Shown here piece by piece: positions 55,160 through 63,643 of a stretch of DNA of 64,000 nt (position 1 is its first letter; every line of letters begins with the position of its first letter). A program made the translations under genes and the position numbers. Where the stretch lies: NCBI GenBank assembly GCA_937928595.1, contig CALGJV010000025.1:62001-126000 (forward strand). The letters run 5' to 3'. Below the pieces are notes generated by a model that made no database searches, was not told the origin of the DNA, and saw only the letters and a program-made list of their open reading frames with translations. The DNA comes from an uncultured Phycisphaerae bacterium. Its GTDB lineage: Bacteria > Planctomycetota > Phycisphaerae > UBA1845 > Fen-1342.

Positions 55160-57307
55160 ATGAGCGTGGTGCCCGGAGTACTGGAATCGCCCGCCGCGGA
55201 CGGCGCCCTGAGCCCGTCCGAGCAGTTCAACCGCGAGCTCTCTTGGCTGGCGTTCAACGACCGCGTGCTGCACGAGGCGGTGGATGAGCGGACGCCGCTG
55301 CTGGAGCGCGTCCGCTTCCTGAGCATCTTCACGTCGAACCTCGACGAGTTCTTCATGAAGCGGGTGGGCGGCCTGAAGCGGCAGGTGCTCGCCGGGGTCA
55401 TGTCGGTCTCGAACGACGGGCTGACGCCGGGGCAGCAGCTGGCGGCCATCCGCGCGGCCGTGCTGCCGATGCTGGCGCGGCAGGCGCGGTGCTTTACGGC
55501 GCACATCCGTCCGGCGCTGGCGGCGCAGGGCATCCACCTGTGCACCTGGGGGGACCTGACGCCCCGCGAGCGCGAGTTCGTCGCGCAGCACTTCCGCCAG
55601 AACCTCTTCCCGGTGCTGACGCCGATCGCCGTCGACCCCGGGCATCCCTTCCCGTTTCTCTCGAACCTGTCGCTGTCGCTGGGCGTGAAGCTGGCGTCGC
55701 CGGACAGCGACGAGCCGCTCTTCGCCCGCGTGAAGGTGCCCGAGCTGCTGCCGGTGTGGGTGCGGATCGAGACCGGCGAGGCCGGCGCACCGTACCGTTT
55801 CATCAGCACGGTCGAAGTCATCAGCCAGAACCTCGACGCGCTGTTCCCCGGCATGCAGGTGCTCAGCGTCACGCCCTTCCGCGTCACGCGCAACGCCGAC
55901 GTCGAGCGGGACGAGGAGGACGCCGAGGATCTGCTCGAGCTCATCGAACAGGAGCTCCGCGAGCGGCGCTTCGCGCCGATCGTCCGCCTCGAACACGGAC
56001 CGCACCCCGACCCCTGGACGCTCGCGTTCCTCGTGCGCGAGCTTGAGCTCAGCGACCAGGACGTCTACGAACTTCCGGCCGAGCTGGACTACACCGACCT
56101 CAACCCGATCGCCGACCTGCCGCTGCCGCACCTGAAGTACGAGAGCTGGACGCCCGCCGTGCCGCCGCGCCTGGCCGACGCCGACGCCGACCTGTTCAGC
56201 GTGATCCGCGCCGGCGACCTGCTGGTCCACCACCCGTACGAGAGCTTCGCCGACAGCGTCGAGCGCTTCATCCGCACGGCCGCCGAGGATCCGAAGGTCC
56301 TGGCGATCAAGCTCACGCTGTACCGCGTGGGCGACAGCCGCTCGCTGATGGACAGCCTGGCCCGGGCCGCCGAGAGCGGCAAACAGGTGGCCTGCCTCGT
56401 CGAGCTGAAGGCCCGTTTCGATGAGCGCCGCAACATCTACTGGGCCCAGCAGCTCGAGAAGGCCGGCGTCCACGTGTTCTACGGCCTCGTCGGGCTGAAG
56501 ACGCACACGAAGCTTGCCATGGTCGTGCGGCAGGACAACGACGGCCTGCGCTGCTACGTGCACGTCGGCACGGGCAACTACAACGTGCAGACCGCCCGCG
56601 TCTACACCGACCTGGGCCTGTTCACCTGCCGCAGCACGATCACCGACGACGTCGTCGAGCTGTTCCACTACCTCACCGGGCGCTCGCTCAAGAGCGACTA
56701 CCGCTGCCTGCTGGTCGCGCCGTTCAACATGCGCACCCAGTTCCTTCAGCTCATCGAGCGCGAGGTCGAGAACCACCGCGCCGGCCGGCCCGCGCGCATC
56801 ATCGGCAAGATGAACAGCCTCGAGGACCGCCGCATCATCCGCGCGTTGTACGCCGCCTCGCAGGCCGGCGTCCCCATCGACCTCATCGTCCGCGGCTTCT
56901 GCTGCCTCCAGCCCGGCGTCCCCGGACGCAGCGAGAACATCCGCGTGACCTCGGTCATCGGCCGCTTCCTCGAGCATTCCCGCATCTTCTACTTCCGCAA
57001 CGGCGAAGCCCACGAGACCGACGGCCGCTTCTTCATCGGCTCGGCCGACTGGATGTCGCGCAACCTCAGCCGCCGCGTTGAGGTGGTCGTCCCGGTCGAG
57101 GACCAGCCCGCCCGGCTGCGCCTCTGGTCGCTGCTCGAGCTGCTGCTCAGTGATCAGCGGCAGACCTGGGACATGCGGCCCGACGGCACGTATGTCCAGC
57201 GCCGCCCCGCCGACCCGCACGACCCGGGCGTGCATGCCCGGTTGCTCGGCCTCGCGCGCCAGTCCGCGGCCGCGGCGCCGCCCGGCGGCACGGTCGCGGC
57301 GCCGTAG
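55160..57307 (+). CDS. ppk1: Polyphosphate kinase 1
   Basis: A 715-residue polyP kinase, normal length. N domain: FNRELSWLAFNDRVLHEAVD; head and C domains: IKLTLYRVGDSRSLMDSLAR, KTHTKLAMVVRQDNDG, and the autophosphorylated histidine in YVHVGTGNYNVQTARVYTDL. The C-terminus carries the second catalytic domain (FIGSADWMSRNLSRRVEVVV). It makes polyphosphate from ATP and is probably co-transcribed with ppk2 and the CHAD-HD gene. Confidence 0.97.
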   Translation: MSVVPGVLESPAADGALSPSEQFNRELSWLAFNDRVLHEAVDERTPLLERVRFLSIFTSNLDEFFMKRVGGLKRQVLAGVMSVSNDGLTPGQQLAAIRAAVLPMLARQARCFTAHIRPALAAQGIHLCTWGDLTPREREFVAQHFRQNLFPVLTPIAVDPGHPFPFLSNLSLSLGVKLASPDSDEPLFARVKVPELLPVWVRIETGEAGAPYRFISTVEVISQNLDALFPGMQVLSVTPFRVTRNADVERDEEDAEDLLELIEQELRERRFAPIVRLEHGPHPDPWTLAFLVRELELSDQDVYELPAELDYTDLNPIADLPLPHLKYESWTPAVPPRLADADADLFSVIRAGDLLVHHPYESFADSVERFIRTAAEDPKVLAIKLTLYRVGDSRSLMDSLARAAESGKQVACLVELKARFDERRNIYWAQQLEKAGVHVFYGLVGLKTHTKLAMVVRQDNDGLRCYVHVGTGNYNVQTARVYTDLGLFTCRSTITDDVVELFHYLTGRSLKSDYRCLLVAPFNMRTQFLQLIEREVENHRAGRPARIIGKMNSLEDRRIIRALYAASQAGVPIDLIVRGFCCLQPGVPGRSENIRVTSVIGRFLEHSRIFYFRNGEAHETDGRFFIGSADWMSRNLSRRVEVVVPVEDQPARLRLWSLLELLLSDQRQTWDMRPDGTYVQRRPADPHDPGVHARLLGLARQSAAAAPPGGTVAAP

Positions 57308-57318
57308 GGGAGCGGGCG

Positions 57319-58941
57319 ATGACGACCGCGACTCGTGTTTCGGTGGCCGCCGCCCGCCGCGTGTTGGCGGCCCGCGCACTGCACGCGCCGCTGGGCGCGC
57401 TGGCGGCGCAGATCGAGGGCGTGCGCGCCGCGCGCGAGGTGGAGGCGGTCCACAAGACGCGCGTGGCGTCGCGGCGCATCCGCAACGCCCTGGACCTGTT
57501 CTTCGACGCGTTGCCGCCGACGGAGCGGCCCCGCTGGCTCCGCCGCATCCGGCGCGTCACCCGCGCGCTGGGCGTCGCGCGCGACCTGGACGTCCAGTTG
57601 CTCTATCTCGACGAGTTCGCCGCCGGGCCGCACCCGCCCGACGTCCGCCGCGGCCTCGCGCTGCTGAGCGGCGCTCTGGCGGCCCGCCGTCGGCGGCAGC
57701 AGAAGGACGTGCGCAAGGCGATGGACCGGCTGGAGGCCGACGCGGCCTGGCGCGGGCTGCGGCGCTGGGCCCGCCAGCACGCCCCGCCGGGGGACGCGCC
57801 GCCGGCCGCGCCCGCCGCGCTGAGGGCCGAGGCCGCCCGCGCCGTGCATGCCCGCCTCGCCGACGTGCTGGCGTTCGCCCGTTACGTCCCCCGGCCCCGC
57901 TGCGTCGCGCCGCTGCACGCCATGCGGATCGCGGCCAAGCACCTCCGCTACACGGTCGAGGTTTACGCCCCGCTCTACCCGCGCGGCCTCGACCGGCTGC
58001 TCAGGTGGGGCCGCTGGCTTCAGGACACGCTCGGGGCGCTGCACGACTGCGACGTCTGGCAGGCGGAGCTGCCCACCCTGCGTCGCCGCGCCTTGCGCGC
58101 GACGGACGCCGACCGCGCGACGCGAACCGCGCTGGCCCGGGCCGTCGCGGCTGTGCGGGCCGACCGCGCCGCCCGCCGCCGCGCGCTGCACGCCGAGCTC
58201 GTCGCGTGGTGGTCGGCCCACGGCGACGAGGCCGCCCGCCGCCTCTTCCGCCGGGCCGTCGGTCCGCCGCCGCCCGCCCCGCCGCCGCGTCCTGCCCGCC
58301 GCGTCCCGGTGCCGCCGCCCTTCGACGTCGGCGGCGACCCGCTCTGGGCGCCCGCTCTGAGCCTGGCCCGCGCCTGTCGTTACGAAGCGGCTCACACGCA
58401 CCATGTTACCTATCTGGCGCTGCGGCTGTTCGACGAGCTTGCGCCGCTCCACGGCCTCGGCCCCCGCGCCCGCACCTGGCTCGGCTGGGCCGGCCTGTTG
58501 CACGACATCGGCTGGGTCCGCGGCCGGGCCGGACACCACAAGACCGCCGCCCGCCTGATCGCGGCCGCTCCACAGCTCCCGTGGCCGCCGCGCATCCGCC
58601 GGATCGTCGCGACGATCGCCCGCTATCACCGCCGCGCGCTGCCGCGGCTCGAGCACACCGCCTACGGGGCGCTGCCGGCGGCCGACCGCCGCACGGTGGC
58701 CGTGCTGGCCGCCCTGCTGCGCCTGGCCGACGGTCTGGATTACGCGCATCAGGGGCTGGTCCGCGACGTGCGCGCGCGGATAAGCTCCACGCGGATCTCG
58801 GTGTTGTGCTCCGGCCGCGGGCCGGCCGCCGCGGACCTGGCGCGCGGCCGGGAAAAGAGCGACCTGGCGCGGCGCGTGTTCGGTCGGGAAGTGGTGGTGC
58901 GATGGCACGAGCCCCGCGCCGGTCCGACGGATCGGTCGTAG
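57319..58941 (+). CDS. CHAD domain fused to Ppx/GppA-type HD domain
   Basis: A 540-residue protein. Residues about 1-310 form a CHAD domain, a polyphosphate-binding helical bundle with conserved histidines (EAVHKTRVASRRIRNALDLF; PLHAMRIAAKHLRYTVEVYA; LHDCDVWQAEL). After a Pro/Arg-rich linker (about 315-340), residues 345-540 carry an HD domain like the C-terminal domain of exopolyphosphatases (GLLHDIGWVRGRAGHHKTAA; IARYHRRALPRLEH). This combination, in a polyP operon, suggests a protein that binds polyphosphate granules and hydrolyses phosphate or nucleotide bonds. It overlaps ppx by 40 bp. Confidence 0.9.
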   Translation: MTTATRVSVAAARRVLAARALHAPLGALAAQIEGVRAAREVEAVHKTRVASRRIRNALDLFFDALPPTERPRWLRRIRRVTRALGVARDLDVQLLYLDEFAAGPHPPDVRRGLALLSGALAARRRRQQKDVRKAMDRLEADAAWRGLRRWARQHAPPGDAPPAAPAALRAEAARAVHARLADVLAFARYVPRPRCVAPLHAMRIAAKHLRYTVEVYAPLYPRGLDRLLRWGRWLQDTLGALHDCDVWQAELPTLRRRALRATDADRATRTALARAVAAVRADRAARRRALHAELVAWWSAHGDEAARRLFRRAVGPPPPAPPPRPARRVPVPPPFDVGGDPLWAPALSLARACRYEAAHTHHVTYLALRLFDELAPLHGLGPRARTWLGWAGLLHDIGWVRGRAGHHKTAARLIAAAPQLPWPPRIRRIVATIARYHRRALPRLEHTAYGALPAADRRTVAVLAALLRLADGLDYAHQGLVRDVRARISSTRISVLCSGRGPAAADLARGREKSDLARRVFGREVVVRWHEPRAGPTDRS

Positions 58942-60485
58942 CGTTCATCGACATCGGCACGTACGCGATGCGGCTGCTGCTGGTGCGGTTCAACCCGAAC
59001 CAGTCGCACACCGTGCTGGCGGAGCTGCGGGAGCCGGTGCGCCTGGGGCTGGACGAGTTCCAGTCGAACCGGCTCCAGCCCGACGCGATGGCGCGGGCCG
59101 AGCTCGTGGCGGCGCGTTTCACCCAGATGGCCCGCGCGGCTGGCGCCCGCGAAATCATCGCGGTGGCCACGTCGGCCACGCGCGAGGCCGCCAACCAGCG
59201 CGAGTTCGTCCGGCGGCTGCGCGACCGTGCCCGGCTCGACGTGCACGTCATCTCGGGCAAGGAGGAGGCCCGGTTGGTCTACCTCGGCGTGTCGCGCAGC
59301 CTGCACCTCGACGGCCGCACGGCGCTGTTCATCGACATCGGCGGCGGCAGCACCGAGATTGCCGTCGGCGACGACCGGGACTATCGCTACCTCGACAGCC
59401 TCAAGCTCGGCACGATCCGCCTGGCGCAGCTTTTCCAGCTCGACCGCACGGCCCGCGCATTGCGGGCCCGCGAGTACGCGGCCGTGTGCGACTACGTCCG
59501 CAGCGCCGCCGTGCGGACCATCGAGCGCCTGCGTCCGCTGCGCTGCACGCTGGCGGTCGGCTCGTCGGGCACGCTGCGGAACCTGGCGGCGCTGGCGTCG
59601 CACCGGGCGGGTCGGCCGCTCGGCAGCGCCGACCCGTACCTGCGACGGGCGGAGCTGCATGACGTGGCGCGTCTGCTGCGCAGCACGCCGCTGGCCGAGC
59701 GCCGCACACTGCCGGGACTGAGCCCCGACCGGGCCGACGTGATCGTGGCCGGCGCGGCGATCATCGAAACGCTGATGGACGAACTGGGGCTGGACACGTT
59801 GCACACCGCGCGCCAGGGCCTGCGCGACGGGCTGCTGGTGGACTACGTTCTGCGGCACCAGGCGCCCGGCGCGGCGATCTACGGCCTGTCGCCGCGGCGG
59901 CGCAGCGTCCTGTTGCTCGGACGGGCCTGCGGCTTCGACGAGCCGCACGCCGAGCGCGTCGCCGCCCTGGCGCTGGGCCTGTTCGACTCGGCCCGACAGG
60001 CCGACCTCCACGGCTACGGCGCCGCGGAGCGCGAGCTGCTGGAATACGCCGCGCTGCTGCACGACATCGGCGTCTTCCTGTCGTTCGTCAACCACCAGGC
60101 CCACACGTACTATCTCGTGCGGCACGCGGACCTGGTCGGGTTCGACCAGACCGAGATCGCCGTCATCGCGGCTCTGGCCCGCTATCACCGCAAGGGCCGA
60201 CCGCGCCGCGCGCACCCCGAATGCGACGAGCTGGACGGGCGGAGCTTCGGCGTCGTCAGCCGGCTGTCCGTGCTGCTGCGGCTGGCCGAGCGGCTGGAGC
60301 GGTCGCACCACGGCGTGATCCGCAAGGCGCTGCTGCGGCCGGTGGACGACGAGACGGTGCGGCTCCAACTCACGGCCGCGGGCGACTGCACGCTGGAGAT
60401 CCAGGCGATCGAGAAGGATCGGCGGGCGTTCGAAAAGACGTTCGGCCGGCGGCTGGTCGTGCGGCACGCCCGGGCCCGGACGTGA
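58902..60485 (+). CDS. ppx: Ppx/GppA exopolyphosphatase
   Basis: A 527-residue ASKHA-fold phosphatase. N-terminal signatures: FIDIGTYAMRLLLVRF, FIDIGGGSTEIAVGD, LAVGSSGTLRNLAALAS, and IIVAGAAIIETLMDELGL-like VIVAGAAIIETLM. The C-terminal HD domain has ALLHDIGVFLSFVNHQAHTY and ALARYHRKGRPRRAHPECD. It degrades polyphosphate or pppGpp; the context makes polyP the likelier substrate. The ATG overlaps the fusion gene, so translation is coupled. Confidence 0.95.
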   Translation: MARAPRRSDGSVVAFIDIGTYAMRLLLVRFNPNQSHTVLAELREPVRLGLDEFQSNRLQPDAMARAELVAARFTQMARAAGAREIIAVATSATREAANQREFVRRLRDRARLDVHVISGKEEARLVYLGVSRSLHLDGRTALFIDIGGGSTEIAVGDDRDYRYLDSLKLGTIRLAQLFQLDRTARALRAREYAAVCDYVRSAAVRTIERLRPLRCTLAVGSSGTLRNLAALASHRAGRPLGSADPYLRRAELHDVARLLRSTPLAERRTLPGLSPDRADVIVAGAAIIETLMDELGLDTLHTARQGLRDGLLVDYVLRHQAPGAAIYGLSPRRRSVLLLGRACGFDEPHAERVAALALGLFDSARQADLHGYGAAERELLEYAALLHDIGVFLSFVNHQAHTYYLVRHADLVGFDQTEIAVIAALARYHRKGRPRRAHPECDELDGRSFGVVSRLSVLLRLAERLERSHHGVIRKALLRPVDDETVRLQLTAAGDCTLEIQAIEKDRRAFEKTFGRRLVVRHARART

Positions 60486-60614
60486 AGCGAGCGCGCGCCC
60501 GGGCAGTTCCGACGAGAGTCGCGACCGTCCGGGCGCCAACCCGGGGCCGCGGGCCTCACGCCCGCCGAGGTGCGAGGCCCCGCCGCCGCGGGGGCTTGCG
60601 CGTCCCCCGCGGTG

Positions 60615-60650
60615 TCCGAGCCTGGAGCGCAAGCTCCAGGTGCCGTGGGC
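60615..60650 (-). repeat. Palindromic interspersed element, partial copy 3
   Basis: On the minus strand it reads ACCTGGAGCTTGCGCTCCAG followed by GCTCGGA, matching the second hairpin and downstream flank of copies 1 and 2. The GCGA hairpin and tandem 16-mers are not found at the expected distance, so this is a remnant or a shorter form. Confidence 0.65.
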
Positions 60651-61075
60651 CGCACACGGCCGACGGCGAACCCCCGGCGTGGCACCCGGGACGCGGAGGA
60701 ACGGCCGACACGAGGGTCGGCCGCTTCTATGCAAGCTCCCGCAGTGCCAAGCGCGTTGGCGACGGGGTCGTCCCAATCGTCTATCCGAGCATCGGCGGTC
60801 CGCCGCGGCGGACCGCGTAGCCCGCACGGGTGCTCCGAGGGAGCCTCGGGCGGACGGCCCCATCTACGACCGAGCATCGTACGGCAGCCCAAGCGGCCAT
60901 CGAGCTCGTCCGCCCGCGGGTTGGACCCTGGCGTCTCCGCACGCACCAGTCACCACGCTCCGCACGCCGGAGGGGAAAGAAGCGCAGCGCTGCCCGACCC
61001 CGCCGACAACGCCGCTTCCGCGACGCGCATCTCAATACAACTTCCGCACCCAGCGATTGGCGATGGCCGCTGCGA

Positions 61076-61264
61076 TCACGCAGCGCGGCTTGCCGGCCGC
61101 CAGCAGCCGGGCCCGAAACGCCGGCCGTAGGCCACGATCGCGGCCTGGGCGTTCGGGCAACGCCGCGCCCCCAAGACCCGGCCCGCCGGGCTCACCACCA
61201 CCACCGGCACCACGTTCTCCGCGTAGTCCCGTCCCACAAACGTCGCTACACTGTCCGCATTCAT
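61076..61264 (-). CDS. Very small hypothetical protein
   Basis: A 62-residue candidate (FVGRDYAENVVPVVVVSPAG, GARRCPNAQAAIVAYGRRFG). Composition is protein-like, and the ATG is preceded by AGGAGCCGGAG, a fair ribosome site. No family is recognised, and it lies in a hairpin-rich spacer, so it may be a remnant. Confidence 0.42.
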   Translation of the reverse strand: MNADSVATFVGRDYAENVVPVVVVSPAGRVLGARRCPNAQAAIVAYGRRFGPGCWRPASRAA

Positions 61265-61342
61265 CTCCGGCTCCTGGGCTAAACCGTACTGCCCCGCCCG
61301 AGTTGTGCTCGGACGACCAAAGAGCTTGCATCCCCATCTACA

Positions 61343-61882
61343 ATGGAGCCGGGTACGGCGGTTCCGGCCGCACCGTATCACTTCGAGCCGCCGGACGAGG
61401 AACCGGTGGAGACGACCGAGGGCGACGCGTGGTCACCCGCGCAGGGCACGCGCCGCGCGCTCGCGGTCGGCGGCGTTTGGGCGTGGGTCCTGGCACTCCT
61501 CCTGGGCGGCGTGGCGTGGATGGCGCCCGACGTGGTGCTGAACATGCTGGCGCGCGCCTTTCTGGCCCTGCTCGTGACGTGGATTCTTCTGCCCCGTATA
61601 CAGCGGGCGGCCGGCTTCACGGCGTGGACCAGCACGGGCCCCGCGATCGCGTTCGCGGCGCTGGTCATGCTCTCGAATCACCTGGCCTTCGCCCTGCACG
61701 GCGTCCCGACCCGGGAGGGCCCGGTGTCCGGCTGGGAATTGTGCGCGCCGCCGGCACTCCTCGTGCTCAATCTGACCGTGCCCATCGGGATCGGCGGCGC
61801 GGCCCTGCTCGGTCATCGCGGCAGCAGCGACCTGCACACCCGGCTGGACATCCTCGGGCAGAGCGTGCGCCGCTGGGGCTGA
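61343..61882 (+). CDS. Four-helix membrane protein, unknown function
   Basis: A 179-residue protein with an acidic Pro/Glu-rich cytoplasmic N-terminus (FEPPDEEPVETTEGD) and four hydrophobic helices (about 46-62, 67-83, 98-116, 134-156; AWVLALLLGGVAWMAPDVVL; AIAFAALVMLSNHLAFALHG; LVLNLTVPIGIGGAALLGH). No family recognised. It stands alone 92 bp before the DUF1611 gene. Confidence 0.72.
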   Translation: MEPGTAVPAAPYHFEPPDEEPVETTEGDAWSPAQGTRRALAVGGVWAWVLALLLGGVAWMAPDVVLNMLARAFLALLVTWILLPRIQRAAGFTAWTSTGPAIAFAALVMLSNHLAFALHGVPTREGPVSGWELCAPPALLVLNLTVPIGIGGAALLGHRGSSDLHTRLDILGQSVRRWG

Positions 61883-61974
61883 CGCGCCCTCCGGGGTCCG
61901 CCGGTCCGCCGTCCGCCCGGCACCGCCCCATCCCGCCGCGGTTCCCCGCCCCGCAGACTCCGTAGAATGCGGCC

Positions 61975-63015
61975 ATGCACAACCTCCCGCCGCACCGTCG
62001 TCTGTTGCTGCTGACCGAGGGGCAGCTCGGCGTTTTCACCGCCAAGACCGCCGCGTCGCTCCTGCGCTACCGCGCCGCCGACGTCGTCGCCGTGCTTGAT
62101 TCCGCCGCCGCCGGCACCGACGTCCGCTCGGCCGTCCCCTGGGCGCCGCCCGTACCCATCCTCGCCGACGTGGCGAGCGCCGCCCCCCTGCGCCCGGATG
62201 CCCTCTACGTCGGCATCGCCCCCGTCGGCGGCGCGCTGCCGCCCGAGATGCGCCGGCACATCCGCGAGGCCCTCGCCGCCGGCCTCGACATCGTCAGCGG
62301 CCTGCACGAGTTCCTCGCCGACGACGCTGAGCTCGCCGAACTCGCCGCCCGCTCCGGCGCGCGGCTCTTCGACGTCCGCCGCCCGCCCGCCGCGCGCGTC
62401 GTCGCTTCGACCCGCGCCCGCGAGACCCGCTGCCGCCGCGTCCTTACCGTCGGCACCGACTGCAACGTCGGCAAAATGGTCACCGCCCTCGAGCTCACCG
62501 CCGCCGCCCGCCGCGCCGGCCGCGCCGCCGAGTTCGCCGCCACCGGCCAGACCGGCATCATGATCGCCGGCCGCGGCGTCTGCGTGGACGCCTGCGTCGC
62601 CGACTTCGCGGCCGGCGCGATCGAGACGCTCGTGCTCGCCACCGCCGACGCCGACGTATGCTTCATCGAGGGCCAGGGCAGCATCGGCCACCCCGGCTTC
62701 TCGCCCGTGACGCTCGCACTGCTGCACGGCGCCTGTCCCGACGCGCTGGTGCTCGTCCACCAGCTCGGCCGCACGCACTACCGCGCGCCGCCGTTCACCC
62801 CGCTGCCCGGCTGGCGCGAGCTCATCCGCGCCTACGAGCACACGGCCGCGCTCGTGCATCCGACCCGCGTCGGGGGCGTGGCGCTGAACACCGTCGGACA
62901 CTCCGACGACGAGGCCCGCGCAGCCGCGGCCGCGCTCGCGGCGGAACTCGGCCTGCCGGTGCAGGACCCGGTGCGTGACGGCTGCGACCGGCTGCTGGCG
63001 GCCGCGTGCGCCTGA
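61975..63015 (+). CDS. DUF1611 P-loop protein (DgcN-like)
   Basis: A 346-residue protein of the DUF1611 family, whose characterised member DgcN N-acetylates D-glutamate in D-amino-acid catabolism. The N-terminal Rossmann-like domain (about 1-140; LLLLTEGQLGVFTAKTAASL) precedes a P-loop domain with TVGTDCNVGKMVTALELTAA and FIEGQGSIGHPGFSPVTLAL. The usual partner (an epimerase-like dgcA) is not adjacent. Substrate is inferred by family only. Confidence 0.9.
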   Translation: MHNLPPHRRLLLLTEGQLGVFTAKTAASLLRYRAADVVAVLDSAAAGTDVRSAVPWAPPVPILADVASAAPLRPDALYVGIAPVGGALPPEMRRHIREALAAGLDIVSGLHEFLADDAELAELAARSGARLFDVRRPPAARVVASTRARETRCRRVLTVGTDCNVGKMVTALELTAAARRAGRAAEFAATGQTGIMIAGRGVCVDACVADFAAGAIETLVLATADADVCFIEGQGSIGHPGFSPVTLALLHGACPDALVLVHQLGRTHYRAPPFTPLPGWRELIRAYEHTAALVHPTRVGGVALNTVGHSDDEARAAAAALAAELGLPVQDPVRDGCDRLLAAACA

Positions 63016-63420
63016 CGCGCGCGGCGGCGGCGAGATCGGCGGGGCCAGCCACCAGGGCGCCGGGGCGACCTCGCCCGGGCAGACGGGAACCCTGTGCCGG
63101 GCGCAGTGCACGGCGGTGATGCGGTCGGCCACGCCGCCGGTGGTGCCGCGCAGCGTGACCGGGCTGCTCCAGAACTGGTTGGGCAGGCCGGGCAGGGCGT
63201 GGAGGTCGACGGGGCCGACCAGCGGGCCGTGGCCGGCGACCTGGCTGTAGTTGCGCGGCGTCTCGGCCTTGCCGAAGAAAATCGGCCCGGCGGAGCTGCC
63301 GCCCGCGGCGGAGAGCAGGAGCAGGACCGCCAGCGCGGCGAGGACGCGGCGGGCGGCGCGGTTGGGGGACAGGACACGGGTCGGAATCACGACGGTCGCG
63401 TTGTGCGGTTGCGCGGACAT
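63016..63420 (-). CDS. Secreted hypothetical protein without a normal stop codon
   Basis: The start is clear: ATG, signal peptide (RRVLAALAVLLLLSAAGGSS), AAGAAGG ribosome site. The mature part looks natural (FGKAETPRNYSQVAGHGPLV, HALPGLPNQFWSSPVTLRGT) and ends near CPGEVAPAPWWLAPPI. But the frame meets no stop until 61813, running 1.2 kb antisense through the DUF1611 gene. The coordinate given for the 3' end is only the edge of DUF1611. The stop was probably lost, or the end was removed by rearrangement. No family recognised. Confidence 0.45.
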
Positions 63421-63643
63421 GGCGGAGCCTTCTTTCGGCTTATACGAGTTCTGCACCGCATTATCTTTTGTGGGTCCGCTCGGCGAAGCGCCGCGGGCTC
63501 TACTTCCGCTCAGCCGCCCCCGCCCCTTCCTTTGACACCGCGTCCCCCGGACGGCCGACGACGCACCCACCGCCGCGGCGCGTAGCGTCCGACCCCCGCT
63601 CGTTCCGGGCGCACGCGTGCGATGTCGGCCCCCCCAATGTTCC

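Larger units (their letters stand above)
60486..61342. other. Hairpin-rich intergenic region
   Basis: About 860 bp with at most one tiny gene. Structures: 9-bp stem CCGCGGGGG/CCCCCGCGG (60586-60612); the palindromic element's hairpin CCTGGAGC-GCAA-GCTCCAGG (60621-60640); CGGCCGAC/GTCGGCCG (60702-60723); a 22-bp perfect palindrome (60795-60816); CCGAGG-gag-CCTCGG (60835-60849). Frames open here look like translated repeat rather than protein. Confidence 0.55.

Noticed and set aside
54743-57379. Minus-strand frame of 878 codons opposite ppk2/ppk1
   Set aside because: Shadow frame; spans two unrelated genes on the other strand.
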